A stretch of 64,000 bases of DNA from Natronomonas salina (GCF_013391105.1 NZ_CP058335.1:2666001-2730000); one strand, 5' to 3'. Shown: positions 53,289-62,129, counted from the first letter of the stretch. Notes: generated by a model from the letters alone, not told the origin. A program made the numbers and translations.

Positions 53289-54302
53289 GTGACCATCACG
53301 ACGCCGCTCTGCGAGGCCCTGGGCATCGACCACCCGATAGTGCAGGCGCCGATCGGCAGCGCGACCCGCCCCGAACTGGCGGCCGCGGTCTCGAACGCGG
53401 GCGGCCTCGGCACGCTGGCGATCACCTGGCGCCCCCCGGAGAAGGCCGCCGAGTTCGTCGAGCGCACCCGCGAGGCGACCGACGCGCCCTTCGCCGTCAA
53501 CGTCGTCCTCGACCCCGACGCGAAGGAGGTCGCCACCGAGGACCACCTCGAGGCGGTCCTCGCGGCCGGCGTGCCGATCGTCTCCTTCTCCTTCGGCGAC
53601 GCCGGCGAGTACGTCGACCGCGTGCACGAGGCGGACGCCCTGGCCATCGTCACCGTCGGCAGCGCCGACGAGGCCCGCGACGCGGCCGAGGCCGGCGCGG
53701 ACGTCGTCTGCGCGCAGGGCTGGGAGGCCGGCGGCCACGTCCAGAGCGACGTGGCGACGCTGCCGCTGGTCCCCCGGGTCGCGGACGCGGTGGACGTCCC
53801 GGTCGTCGCCGCCGGGGGCATCGCCGACGGCCGCGGCGTGGCGGCGGTCCTCGCGGCCGGTGCCGACGGCGCGTGGCTCGGCACCAGGTTCGTCGCGACC
53901 GAGGAGGCCGCCGTCGAGGGTCTCTACCGCGACCGCGTCGTCGACGCCGACGAGACGGACACCTACCGCGGCGAGCTCTTCGACGCCGGCTGGAAGGGGA
54001 TGCCCCACCGGACGCTCCGGAACAGCACCGTCGAGCGGTGGGAGGACGCCGGGCGACCAGAGTCGGGGGAGCGCCCCGGCGAGGGCGAGACGATCGCGGA
54101 GTACCCCGGCGGCTACCCGATCGAGCGCTACGGCGACGACCTGCCGATGGCGGGCGTCGAGGGCGACCTCGAGGCCCTCGCGCTCTACGCGGGCCAGAGC
54201 GCGGGACTGACCGACGAGGTCCATCCAGCAGGGGAGGTAGTCGGGGAACTAGTCGGGGAGGCAGAGGAACGGATCGGGCACCTGTCGGGGCTGGTCGAGT
54301 AG
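53289..54302 (+). CDS. nitronate monooxygenase-like flavoprotein
   Basis: A 337-residue FMN-dependent TIM-barrel protein of the NMO / 2-nitropropane dioxygenase family. Blocks: PIVQAPIGSATRPELAAAVSNAGGLG (N-terminal), AQGWEAGGH with the likely catalytic His (about 147), AAGGIADGRG and GAWLGTRF for phosphate binding. It may detoxify nitronates such as propionate 3-nitronate, or be a related enoyl reductase. It starts with GTG and ends at a bidirectional terminator facing the ferredoxin reductase-like gene. Confidence 0.88.
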   Translation: MTITTPLCEALGIDHPIVQAPIGSATRPELAAAVSNAGGLGTLAITWRPPEKAAEFVERTREATDAPFAVNVVLDPDAKEVATEDHLEAVLAAGVPIVSFSFGDAGEYVDRVHEADALAIVTVGSADEARDAAEAGADVVCAQGWEAGGHVQSDVATLPLVPRVADAVDVPVVAAGGIADGRGVAAVLAAGADGAWLGTRFVATEEAAVEGLYRDRVVDADETDTYRGELFDAGWKGMPHRTLRNSTVERWEDAGRPESGERPGEGETIAEYPGGYPIERYGDDLPMAGVEGDLEALALYAGQSAGLTDEVHPAGEVVGELVGEAEERIGHLSGLVE

Positions 54303-54470
54303 TAATTACGTTCCGTCTCTGTTCGAGCATCCGCCGAGCGGGGCGTTCGAAGAACGCCCGCGAGGCGGTTCTCGGCGACGAACGAGCGAAGCGAGTGAGT
54401 CGCCGTAGCGCGCGCGGACTGGAGCGAGCGAAGCGAGCGAAAGGAGCACGCGCGCCTATTTACACCCATG
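54303..54470. repeat. palindrome-rich intergenic sequence
   Basis: About 170 bases of overlapping stem-loops: GGGCGTTC-GAA-GAACGCCC, CGAGCGAAGCGAG, and GCGCGCG...GCGAGCGAAGCGAGCG...CGCGCGC. It resembles the hairpin-rich stretch at 60663-60840. Confidence 0.55.
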
Positions 54471-54512
54471 TTTTTGCCGACCGCTCGCCAGCGGCGAGCG
54501 GTCGTGCAAAAA
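54471..54512. terminator. bidirectional terminator
   Basis: TTTTTGC, a 12-bp perfect stem CGACCGCTCGCC/GGCGAGCGGTCG with loop AGC, then GCAAAAA: T-runs for both converging genes. Confidence 0.75.
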
Positions 54513-54520
54513 GTGGAGGT

Positions 54521-55168
54521 TCACCCGAAGTTCTCGGCCTTCGACGCGTCGGGGTCGCCGCCCGCCGCTTCGACGGCGGCCGCGGCGTCGTCGAGGAAGT
54601 CGGCGAAGCCGTAGACGAACACCTGCTCGCCGCGCTCGCCCGTGAGGACGTCGGCGACGGCGTCGGGCAGCGAGTCGTCCTCGGAGAGGACGAAGACGTC
54701 CGCGGTGGTGCCGGCGAGGGTCGCCAGGCGGGTCTCGTGGATGGGGTCGTCGTCGCGGTAGACGACGGCCGCCTCGTGGCCGTCGGCGAGGGCGCGCTCG
54801 GCGATGGCGACGGCGGGGCCGATGCCGGGGCCGCCGGCGAGGACGACGACGCGCTCCTCGCCCTGGTAGTAGTCGTCGCCGAAGGGGCCGGTGATCTCGA
54901 CGGTGTCGCCGGCCTCGATGTTCACGAGGTACTCGCTGAAGGCGCCGCCCTCCTCGGGGTCGTAGCTGACGGTGAACTCGAAGGTCTCCTCGACGCGCGG
55001 CGAGGAGACGGTGTAGAAGCGGCCCTCCGTCTCGCCGTCGATGGTCGTCGAGAGCTTGACGAACTGGCCGGGCTCGGCGGCGAAGTCGTCGGGCGTCTCG
55101 ATGTCGATGGCGACGGCGTCGGGGCCGACGTCGCGGACGGCGGCGACGGTCGTCTCGATGGGTTCCAT
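54521..55168 (-). CDS. ferredoxin-NAD(P) reductase-like flavoprotein
   Basis: A 215-residue FAD/NAD(P) oxidoreductase without a ferredoxin domain. The FAD domain has GRFYTVSSPR (RxYS-like) and the PFGDDYYQ region (about residues 48-110); the NAD(P) domain begins with VVLAGGPGIGPAVAIAE and ends with QVFVYGFADFLDD. ATG at 55168 is the start (MEPIETT). It is divergent from korA with 200 bases between them; korAB makes reduced ferredoxin, so this gene may pass those electrons to NAD(P). It could also be part of another redox chain. Confidence 0.82.
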   Translation of the reverse strand: MEPIETTVAAVRDVGPDAVAIDIETPDDFAAEPGQFVKLSTTIDGETEGRFYTVSSPRVEETFEFTVSYDPEEGGAFSEYLVNIEAGDTVEITGPFGDDYYQGEERVVVLAGGPGIGPAVAIAERALADGHEAAVVYRDDDPIHETRLATLAGTTADVFVLSEDDSLPDAVADVLTGERGEQVFVYGFADFLDDAAAAVEAAGGDPDASKAENFG

Positions 55169-55367
55169 ACGCGCTAGCGGTCGGCCCGCAAGGAAGGCGT
55201 TTACGAAGGCGGCGGCGCGCCGGTTCGAGGCGGCGACGCTGGACGGGCGTGCAGTTCGCGCGCGCCGATCCACGGATTCCTCTCAGAAGGGTCGTAGCGG
55301 CGAAAACCGCTCAACTGCGGCAATATTCAGAAGGCTTAACGTCCGTCGACAAGAAGTCCGACGTAGC

Positions 55368-57131
55368 ATGCCAGAGGACCTCAACTGGGCCGTCGGCGGG
55401 GAAGCCGGCGACGGGATCGACTCGACCGGGAAGATCTTCGCCCAGGCGCTCTCTCGTGCGGGGCGCCACGTCTTTACCTCGAAGGACTTCGCCTCCCGAA
55501 TCCGGGGCGGGTACACCGCGTACAAGGTACGGACGTCGGTCGAATCCGTCGAGAGCGTCGTCGACAGACTCGATATCCTGATCGCACTCACCGAACGGAC
55601 CGTCGACGAGAACCTCGACGAGCTCCACGAGGACTCGGTCATCATCTACGACGGGGAGCGGTCGATGATGAGCGACTTCGAGGCGCCGGGGGAGATGACG
55701 GCCCTGAACGTCCCGCTGAAGCGTCTCGCGGAGGACGCCGGCGGCGCGATCATGCGCAACATCGTCGCCCTGGGGGCGGCCTGCGAGGTCACCAACTTCG
55801 ACATCGAGTTCCTCGACGAGTCCCTCGAGAAGCGGTTCGGCGGGAAGGGGGAGGCCATCGTCGACAACAACAAGGAGGCCGCCCGCCTCGGCGCCGAGTA
55901 CGTCCGGGAGGAGACGGACATCTCGACGCCCTACGACCTCGAGACCACCGACAGCGACTACGTCCTCCTGAACGGGGACGAGGCCATCGGGATGGGCGCG
56001 CTCGTCGCCGGCTGCCGCTTCTACGCCGGCTACCCCATCACGCCCGCGACGGACGTGATGGAGTACCTGAAGGGCCGCATCGAGGGCTACGGCGGCATCG
56101 TCGTCCAGGCCGAGGACGAGCTGTCGGCCATCAACATGGCGCTCGGCGCCGCCCGCGCGGGCGCCCGCTCCATGACGGCGACCTCTGGGCCGGGCATCGA
56201 CCTGATGACCGAGACGTTCGGGCTCGTCGCCACCTCGGAGACGCCGCTGGTCATCTGTAACGTGATGCGCTCCGGTCCGTCGACCGGGATGCCGACCAAG
56301 CAGGAGCAGGGCGACCTCAACCAGATGGTGTACGGCGGCCACGGCGAGGTCCCGCGGTTCGTCCTCGCGCCGACGACCATCGCGGAGTGCTTCCACAAGG
56401 CCATCGAGGCGTTCAACCTCGCCGAGAAGTACCAGCTCCCGGTCTACCTCACCGCCGACCTGTCGCTGGCGGTCACCGAGCAGACCTACGAGCCCGAGGA
56501 GTTCGACATGGACGCCGTCGAGATCGACCGCGGGAAGGTCGTCGACGAGGACTCCATCGAGGAGTGGACCAACGACAAGGGGCAGTTCCAGCCCCACGCC
56601 GTCACCGACGACGGCGTCTCCCCGCGGGCGTTCCCCGGCACCACCGAGGGCGCTCACATGTCCACCGGCCTCGAGCACGACGAACTCGGCCGCCGGACCG
56701 AGGACACGGACATGCGCGTCCAGCAGGTCGACAAGCGCGACCGGAAGGTCGACACCGCCCGGGAGCAGGAGGACTTCGACTACCGGGAGTTCGGCGACCC
56801 CGACGCGGACACGCTGGTCGTCTCCTGGGGCTCCAACGAGGGCCCGATGCTCGAGGCCCTGGAGCTCCTCGAGGACGACGGTATCGACGTCCGCTTCCTC
56901 TCGGTCCCGTACATCTTCCCGCGCCCCGACCTGAGCGAGGAGATGCAGTCGGCGGAGGACGTCATCGTCGTCGAGTGCAACGCCACCGGGCAGTTCGCCG
57001 ACGTCGTCGAGCACGACGCACTTACCCGCGTCGAGCGCATCAACAAGTACAACGGCGTCCGCTTCAAGGCGGACGAACTCGCCGAGGACATCAAGCGGGT
57101 CCTCGGCGAGACCGCGGAGGTGGAAGCCTGA
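55368..57131 (+). CDS. korA: 2-oxoacid:ferredoxin oxidoreductase subunit alpha (gamma-alpha fusion)
   Basis: A 587-residue subunit of the ferredoxin-dependent 2-oxoacid oxidoreductase that converts 2-oxoglutarate plus CoA to succinyl-CoA and CO2, replacing the NAD-linked dehydrogenase in haloarchaea. Residues 1-190 are the gamma domain (VGGEAGDGIDSTGKIFAQAL), and about 195-580 the alpha domain (GYPITPATDVMEYL, TSGPGIDLM). ATG 55368 is chosen by the standard N terminus MPEDLNWAVGG; a GGCTTAAC TATA-like element lies about 28-35 bases upstream. It is followed after four bases by korB. Confidence 0.95.
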   Translation: MPEDLNWAVGGEAGDGIDSTGKIFAQALSRAGRHVFTSKDFASRIRGGYTAYKVRTSVESVESVVDRLDILIALTERTVDENLDELHEDSVIIYDGERSMMSDFEAPGEMTALNVPLKRLAEDAGGAIMRNIVALGAACEVTNFDIEFLDESLEKRFGGKGEAIVDNNKEAARLGAEYVREETDISTPYDLETTDSDYVLLNGDEAIGMGALVAGCRFYAGYPITPATDVMEYLKGRIEGYGGIVVQAEDELSAINMALGAARAGARSMTATSGPGIDLMTETFGLVATSETPLVICNVMRSGPSTGMPTKQEQGDLNQMVYGGHGEVPRFVLAPTTIAECFHKAIEAFNLAEKYQLPVYLTADLSLAVTEQTYEPEEFDMDAVEIDRGKVVDEDSIEEWTNDKGQFQPHAVTDDGVSPRAFPGTTEGAHMSTGLEHDELGRRTEDTDMRVQQVDKRDRKVDTAREQEDFDYREFGDPDADTLVVSWGSNEGPMLEALELLEDDGIDVRFLSVPYIFPRPDLSEEMQSAEDVIVVECNATGQFADVVEHDALTRVERINKYNGVRFKADELAEDIKRVLGETAEVEA

Positions 57132-57135
57132 TACA

Positions 57136-58005
57136 ATGAGCTCAGAAACCCGATTCACCGACTTCAAGTCGGACAAGCAACCCACGTGGTGTCCCGGATG
57201 CGGCGACTTCGGGACGATGAACGGCATGATGAAGGCCCTGGCCGAGACCGGCAACGACCCGGACAACACGTTCGTCGTCGCCGGCATCGGCTGTTCCGGC
57301 AAGATCGGGACGTACATGCACAGCTACGCGCTGCACGGCGTCCACGGTCGCGCCCTCCCGCTCGGCAGCGGGGTGAAGATGGCCAATCCCGACCTCGAGG
57401 TCATGGTCGCCGGCGGCGACGGCGACGGCTACTCGATCGGCGCCGGCCACTTCGTCCACGCCGTCCGCCGGAACGTCGACATGACCTACGTGGTCATGGA
57501 CAACCGCATCTACGGCCTGACGAAGGGACAGTTCTCGCCGACGTCCCGCGAGGACTTCGAGACCTCCACGTCGCCCGACGGGACCAACCAGCAGCCGGTC
57601 AACCCGCTGGCGCTCGCGCTGGCGGCCGGCGGCACCTTCATCGCCCAGTCGTTCTCCTCGGACAGCCAGCGCCACCAGGAGATCGTCCAGGAGGCCATCG
57701 AGCACGACGGCTTCGGCTTCGTCAACGTCTACTCGCCGTGCGTCACGTTCAACGACGTCGACACATACGACTACTTCCGCGACGCCATCGTCGACGTCGG
57801 CGACGAGGAGTTCGACCACGACCGCACGGACTACGACGACGCTCGCGACCTCATCATGGACCGCGAGAAGGAGTACCAGGGCGTCCTCTACCAGAACGAG
57901 GACTCCGTCGGCTACGAGAAGCGCGAGGGCATCGAGGAGCCCATGACCGACATCCCCGAGGGCGCCCCCGAGGGCGCGATGGACCTGGTCCGGGAGTTCT
58001 ACTAG
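57136..58005 (+). CDS. korB: 2-oxoacid:ferredoxin oxidoreductase subunit beta
   Basis: The 289-residue thiamine diphosphate-binding subunit that partners KorA. The first iron-sulfur ligands are Cys19 and Cys22 (WCPGCG), with further Cys in GCSGK and SPCVTF. The ThDP motif is GDGDGYSIG followed by DNRIYGLTKGQFSPT. No extra ferredoxin domain, as typical for the haloarchaeal enzyme, which uses a soluble plant-type ferredoxin. Electrons may be handled by the nearby reductase-like protein. Confidence 0.95.
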   Translation: MSSETRFTDFKSDKQPTWCPGCGDFGTMNGMMKALAETGNDPDNTFVVAGIGCSGKIGTYMHSYALHGVHGRALPLGSGVKMANPDLEVMVAGGDGDGYSIGAGHFVHAVRRNVDMTYVVMDNRIYGLTKGQFSPTSREDFETSTSPDGTNQQPVNPLALALAAGGTFIAQSFSSDSQRHQEIVQEAIEHDGFGFVNVYSPCVTFNDVDTYDYFRDAIVDVGDEEFDHDRTDYDDARDLIMDREKEYQGVLYQNEDSVGYEKREGIEEPMTDIPEGAPEGAMDLVREFY

Positions 58006-58015
58006 ACGCCCCCAC

Positions 58016-58051
58016 TTTTTGCACCTCCTTCGCGAGCGCTCCGCGCTCGCG
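58016..58051 (+). terminator. T-run and hairpin after korB
   Basis: TTTTTGC followed by a 9-bp perfect stem CGCGAGCGC/GCGCTCGCG (58031-58039 and 58043-58051) with loop TCC. Same T5GC-plus-hairpin design as at 54471 and 60627. Confidence 0.55.
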
Positions 58052-58095
58052 GATGCTTGGTGTGGTTTTTCCGCTTGGCCGACGCAGGTAGAGGT

Positions 58096-58245
58096 ATGAC
58101 CGATACCGACGAGGCCGTCGAGGAGTTCCTGCGCAACGCCGAGTCCGTCTACAGCGAGTACGACCAGGGGTACGTCGACGCCGACGCGTCGCTGCGGCAG
58201 TTGCGACGGCACGTCGACGAACTGCGGGAGGCCACCGACGAGTGA
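58096..58245 (+). CDS. 49-residue conserved-type small protein
   Basis: A very small acidic protein, MTDTDEAVEEFLRNAESVYSEY..., predicted to be two amphipathic helices (FLRNAESVYSEYDQGY and SLRQLRRHVDELREATDE). It stands just before the aminotransferase on the same strand, 40 bases apart, and may share its transcript. Composition matches the host, and I believe similar short proteins occur in other haloarchaea. Function unknown. Confidence 0.55.
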   Translation: MTDTDEAVEEFLRNAESVYSEYDQGYVDADASLRQLRRHVDELREATDE

Positions 58246-58285
58246 TTCCGGGGGAATTAACCCGATAGCCGCCCCCGTACCGGCC

Positions 58286-59407
58286 ATGACCGACTTCTCA
58301 TCGCGCGTCGAGCAGGTCTCCATCAGCGGCATCCGCGAGGTGTTCGAGGCGGCCGGCGAGGACGCCATCAACCTCGGGCTCGGCCAGCCGGACTTCCCGA
58401 CCCCCGAGAACGCCCGCCGGGCAGCCGTCGAGGCCATCGAGGCCGGGAAGACCGACGGTTACACCTCGAACAAGGGCACCGCGGAGCTCCGGGCGGCCAT
58501 CGCCGCCAAGCACGACCGCGACAACGAGTTCTCGGTCGACCCGGAGAACGTCATCGCCACCGCGGGGGGCAGCGAGGCGCTTCACATCGCCATCGAGGCC
58601 CACGTCGACCAGGGCCAGGAGGTCGTCTACCCCGACCCCGGCTTCGTCTCCTACGAGGCGCTGACCCACCTCGCCGGCGGCCTGCCGAAGCCGGTCGCCC
58701 TCCGTGAGGACCTGACGCTGGACCCCGCGGCCGTCGAGGACGCCATCACCGACGACACCGCCGCCTTCGTCGTCAACAGCCCCGCCAACCCCACCGGCGC
58801 CGTCCAGAGCGAGGCCGACATGCGCGAGTTCGCCCGCATCGCCGACGAGCACGACGTCCTCTGCATCTCCGACGAGGTCTACGAGCCGTTCGTCTTCGAC
58901 GGCGAGCACCACTCGCCCGCCGACTTCACCGACTGGGACAACGTCGTCGTCGTCAACGCCTGCTCGAAGGCCTACTCGATGACCGGCTGGCGGCTCGGCT
59001 GGGTCGCCGGCTCCCACGAGCGCATCGAGCGGATGCTCCGGGTCCACCAGTACGTCCAGGCCTGCGCCTCCGCCCCGGCCCAGTACGCCGCCGAGGAGGC
59101 GCTGTCGGGCCCGCAGGACCACGTCGAGGAGATGCGCGAGGCCTTCGAGGAGCGCCGCGACGTCCTGCTCGACGGCCTCGAGGACATGGGCCTGGAGGTG
59201 CCGACCCCGCAGGGCGCCTTCTACGCGATGCCGCGGGTCCCCGACGGCTGGGCCGACGAGGTCATCGACCGCGGCGTCGTCGTCGTGCCCGGCGAGGCCT
59301 TCGGCGAGCACGGCGCCGGCCACGCCCGCATCTCCTACGCCGTGAGCGTCGAGACGCTGAAGGAGGCCCTCGAGATCATGCGCGAGGCGACCGACGCCGT
59401 TCGGTGA
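58286..59407 (+). CDS. class I/II pyridoxal-phosphate aminotransferase
   Basis: A 373-residue PLP enzyme that transfers amino groups between amino and 2-oxo acids. LGLGQPDFPTPENA, YTSNKGTAELR, NSPANPTGA (Asn contact to PLP), SDEVYEPF and the Schiff-base Lys228 in ACSKAYSMTGWRLGW are all typical of the AspC-like branch. Terminal Arg-containing HARISYAVS binds the carboxylate. Substrate range (aspartate, aromatic or other) is not decided by the sequence. The start ATG is preceded by a short gene-free gap. Confidence 0.93.
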   Translation: MTDFSSRVEQVSISGIREVFEAAGEDAINLGLGQPDFPTPENARRAAVEAIEAGKTDGYTSNKGTAELRAAIAAKHDRDNEFSVDPENVIATAGGSEALHIAIEAHVDQGQEVVYPDPGFVSYEALTHLAGGLPKPVALREDLTLDPAAVEDAITDDTAAFVVNSPANPTGAVQSEADMREFARIADEHDVLCISDEVYEPFVFDGEHHSPADFTDWDNVVVVNACSKAYSMTGWRLGWVAGSHERIERMLRVHQYVQACASAPAQYAAEEALSGPQDHVEEMREAFEERRDVLLDGLEDMGLEVPTPQGAFYAMPRVPDGWADEVIDRGVVVVPGEAFGEHGAGHARISYAVSVETLKEALEIMREATDAVR

Positions 59408-59494
59408 CCGACGCCGTCCGCTGACCGGCGCCGCCCATCGTCGACCGCCGGTCCCGGTCGCGTCCCTTATCCCCGCTCGGTCGGTACTCGGTCC

Positions 59495-60193
59495 ATGGAG
59501 AGCCTCGAGGCCGAACTCGAACGCGCCCGCGACCTCTCGGTGGCCGACCTCGCCGACGCCATCGAGTCCATCGGCTTCGAGTGCACGCGCTGTGGCGCCT
59601 GCTGCAAGGCGAACGAACCCCCGGAGGAGGGTGGGGAGTCCGACCCCCACACCGCCACGCTATTCCCCGACGAGGCGCGAGAACTGCAGGACGGCGCCGA
59701 GGACGAGTTCGAGGCGGAGTACGACTGGCGCGACGTCGCCCGGCCGATGCCCTACGGCGTCAGCGAGGGCGCGGACGGCCCCGAGGGCGAGACCTTCGAG
59801 TGGGCCATCCAGACCGACGCCTGCGGCGACTGCACCTTCTACGCCGAGGACGAGGACGGCACCGGCGCCTGCACCGTCCACGACAGCCGGCCGCTGGTCT
59901 GCCGGACCTACCCCTTCAGCGTCGCGCTCGGCGGGACGAGCCAGCCGATGGGCGAGGCCGTGGACGAGGCTGGGATGGTCCGCGCCCACGAGTGCGAGGG
60001 ACTGGGCCGCGACATCGACCGCGAGTCGGCCGAGGAGCTGGCGGCCGCGCTGAAGGAGCGCGCCGTCCGGGAACTCGAGGAGGCTATCGACCTCCGGGAC
60101 CGCTACGAGCCGCGACCCGACGCCGACGGGGTGGTGGTCCACGATTCCGAGGGCGCCAAGCGGCCCGACGGCCGACCGCTGAACGGTCGGTAG
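59495..60193 (+). CDS. YkgJ-type cysteine-cluster protein
   Basis: A 232-residue member of the CxxCxxCC family. The signature is CTRCGACC at residues 30-37, with further cysteines in DACGDCTFY, GACTVHDSRPLVCRTYPF and HECEG that complete a zinc or iron-sulfur site. Members of the family are of unknown biochemical role, some linked to flagellin or rRNA methylation. Downstream of the aminotransferase, upstream of the TRAM gene, on the same strand. The C-terminal 40 residues are charged and probably disordered. Confidence 0.85.
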   Translation: MESLEAELERARDLSVADLADAIESIGFECTRCGACCKANEPPEEGGESDPHTATLFPDEARELQDGAEDEFEAEYDWRDVARPMPYGVSEGADGPEGETFEWAIQTDACGDCTFYAEDEDGTGACTVHDSRPLVCRTYPFSVALGGTSQPMGEAVDEAGMVRAHECEGLGRDIDRESAEELAAALKERAVRELEEAIDLRDRYEPRPDADGVVVHDSEGAKRPDGRPLNGR

Positions 60194-60232
60194 CTTCTAT
60201 AGGGCCCCCCGTGATGTCCGGGGCGAAGGTCT

Positions 60233-60622
60233 ATGGAAATCTCCGATAAGCTCCTGTGTCTGTTCAGCGCCGAGGTCGAGGAGACCGAGGATCGCTTCGT
60301 CGTCGAGGTCCCCCGCCGCGAGATCGACACCGGTTCGATCGAGGCCGGCGACACCTACCGCGTGGCGCTCATCTCCGGCGGCCGCGAGGACTCGACGTCG
60401 TCCTCCGCCCCGGAGACGCCGAGCGACGAACCGCAACCCCCCGTCGAGGAGGGCGAGATCCGCTACGTCGAGATCGAGGACCTCGGCAAGCAGGGCGACG
60501 GCATCGCCCGCGTCGAGCGCGGCTACGTCATCATCGTCCCCGGCGGCGAGGTCGGCGAGCGCGTCAAGGTCGAGATAAGCGAGGTCAAGTCGAACTTCGC
60601 GGTCGGCGAGATTCTGGAATAG
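60233..60622 (+). CDS. TRAM-domain protein
   Basis: A 129-residue protein with an N-terminal beta-like segment and a C-terminal TRAM domain (about residues 76-129: YVEIEDLGKQGDGIARVERGYVIIVPGGEVGERVKVEISEV). TRAM is an OB-like RNA-binding fold; stand-alone TRAM proteins in archaea act as RNA chaperones. The linker between is Ser/Glu/Pro-rich. It ends at a strong bidirectional terminator. Confidence 0.88.
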   Translation: MEISDKLLCLFSAEVEETEDRFVVEVPRREIDTGSIEAGDTYRVALISGGREDSTSSSAPETPSDEPQPPVEEGEIRYVEIEDLGKQGDGIARVERGYVIIVPGGEVGERVKVEISEVKSNFAVGEILE

Positions 60623-60626
60623 AACC

Positions 60627-60662
60627 TTTTTGCACGGCGTGCCTGCGGCACGCCGGCAAAAA
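60627..60662. terminator. bidirectional terminator after the TRAM gene
   Basis: TTTTTGC, then a perfect 9-bp stem CGGCGTGCC/GGCACGCCG with loop TGC, then GCAAAAA. Confidence 0.75.
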
Positions 60663-61053
60663 CGTTCACGAAAAAGACACGTCGGCCCTCCCTCAGGAAG
60701 ACTCCCTTCGGTCGTCTTCCAGGGCTCCCGCTCGCTTCGCTCGCGGGACCTCCGGTCGGGCCTCGGTCCCGCGCTCCCTTCGGTCGCGCGGCGTGGTTCG
60801 AAAGCCGGCCGAAGGCCGTCTCTCGCCGTGCCAAGAGAGCGCTTCGCGCCTCGCGGATGCTATCGATGATGTGGAATCTCTCAACAGTGGTACGAGGGCG
60901 AAACCGAGCGTGGTGCTCGCCGTTTCTACCCCGTACCAACACCCCTCTATCTGCCCTCGTACCGCCGTCCTCCACGGGGCGGAATCGCAGGAAGGCGACG
61001 TGTTTACCGACCGTACCAAATCCCCTTTTGGGGTGTACGTCCATCCGGATGAC
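60663..61053. other. gene-free, hairpin-rich stretch
   Basis: About 390 bases. The first 180 are tandem stem-loops: GAAGAC/GTCTTC, CCCGC/GCGGG around CTTCG, CGCG/CGCG around CCCTTCGG. Then comes a perfect 11-bp inverted repeat GGTACGAGGGC (60889-60899)/GCCCTCGTACC (60953-60963), and a CCCC-TTTT-GGGG hairpin (61022-61033) 20-32 bases before the next ATG. No convincing gene; probably a structured transcript end plus a promoter. Confidence 0.5.
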
Positions 61054-61296
61054 ATGAGCGCGACCGCAGCGGCACAGGTGACCGACCTCACCGACAAGCA
61101 GCAGCGCATCCTCTCGTACCTCCGGGAGCACGGGCAGATGAAGACCTACTTCAAGTCCCGGCTCATCGGCGAGGAACTCGGGATGTCCGCCAAGGAGGTC
61201 GGCTCCAACATGACCGCCATCTGCGAGGGCGACTTCGACGTCGACGTCGAGAAGTGGGGCTACTCCTCCGGGACGACCTGGAAGGTCACGATCTGA
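61054..61296 (+). CDS. small HTH-like protein (DUF7123 type)
   Basis: An 80-residue protein with a winged-helix-like core: LTDKQQRILSYLREHGQMKTYFKSRLIGEELGMSAKEVGSNMTAI followed by a wing ending KWGYSSGTTWKVTI. It resembles a conserved haloarchaeal family of probable small DNA-binding proteins. Start at the ATG at 61054; frames upstream run through the hairpin-rich stretch and are not coding. A CCCCTTTTGGGG element lies just before the start and may affect its expression. Confidence 0.72.
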   Translation: MSATAAAQVTDLTDKQQRILSYLREHGQMKTYFKSRLIGEELGMSAKEVGSNMTAICEGDFDVDVEKWGYSSGTTWKVTI

Positions 61297-61360
61297 GGCC
61301 ACGCTGACGACGCGCTTCTGCAGTCGTGTTCCATCCACCCCGTAGCGACCGGTGGGTACG

Positions 61361-61963
61361 CTAGGGGCTGTAGGTGACGAACTCGTCGGCGTCGCCGGCG
61401 AAGCCGACGGCGTCCTCGCCGAAGGAGTCGGCGTACCGGACGACGAGCGTCAGGAGGGTCTCGGGCCGCCGGACCTCGTAGCCGTCCTCGCGGGAGAGCA
61501 GGTCGGCGGCCTCGAGTTCGGTCGCGTACTTCGAGACGGTCGACCGCGAGACGCCGGCGGCCTCGGCGATGTCGGCGCCGGAGGCGTCGGGGTCGCGGAG
61601 CAGCGCGATGAGCATCCGTCGGGGCGTCTCCCGCCGGAGGTAGCCGAGCGCGCGCTGCTCGAAGTCCGAGAAGCGGCCGGCCGGGAAGTAGCGCTTGTAG
61701 TCGCCGTCCTTCCGGTGTTCGACCGCGCCGTCGCGCTCGAGGCGGCGGAGGTGGTGCTGGGTCTCGCCCGTCCCGAGCTGGAGGTCGTCGCGGAGCTTCG
61801 AGAAGTGGGCGCCCGGCGTGGTGGCGAGGTAGCCGACGATGGCGTCGCGGACGTCGCTCTGGTCGTCGTCCTCGGAGAGGCGGACCAGCGGCGTCGTCGC
61901 ACCCAGCGCCGCGAAGCGCTTGAGCGTGGACCGCTTGCCCTCGTCGATGCCGCCGTCGGTCAT
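61361..61963 (-). CDS. double winged-helix transcriptional regulator
   Basis: A 200-residue regulator with two wHTH domains. The first (about residues 35-95) has VRDAIVGYLATTPGAHFSKLRDDLQLGTGETQHHLRRLERDGAVEHRKDG; the second (about 105-170) has RRMLIALLRDPDASGADIAEAAGVSRSTVSKYATELEAADLLSRE. This duplicated arrangement is common in haloarchaeal regulators of the ArsR/MarR-like type. No effector domain is seen. ATG start at 61963. It stands alone, facing the small HTH gene. Confidence 0.87.
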   Translation of the reverse strand: MTDGGIDEGKRSTLKRFAALGATTPLVRLSEDDDQSDVRDAIVGYLATTPGAHFSKLRDDLQLGTGETQHHLRRLERDGAVEHRKDGDYKRYFPAGRFSDFEQRALGYLRRETPRRMLIALLRDPDASGADIAEAAGVSRSTVSKYATELEAADLLSREDGYEVRRPETLLTLVVRYADSFGEDAVGFAGDADEFVTYSP

Positions 61964-62129
61964 TACCCTCCGTTGCGCGGGGGTGTTAAAAACGGCTTCG
62001 GCTCACAAACTAGGCGCACCCAATCCACAAATGGCTGGAAACCACTGCTGTCGTGTGGTTTCTGCCGGAATGGGTGTCTCTACAGTGGAATCGGCGTAGC
62101 GTCGGGACGTCGGAACGTCGTGGGCCGAC

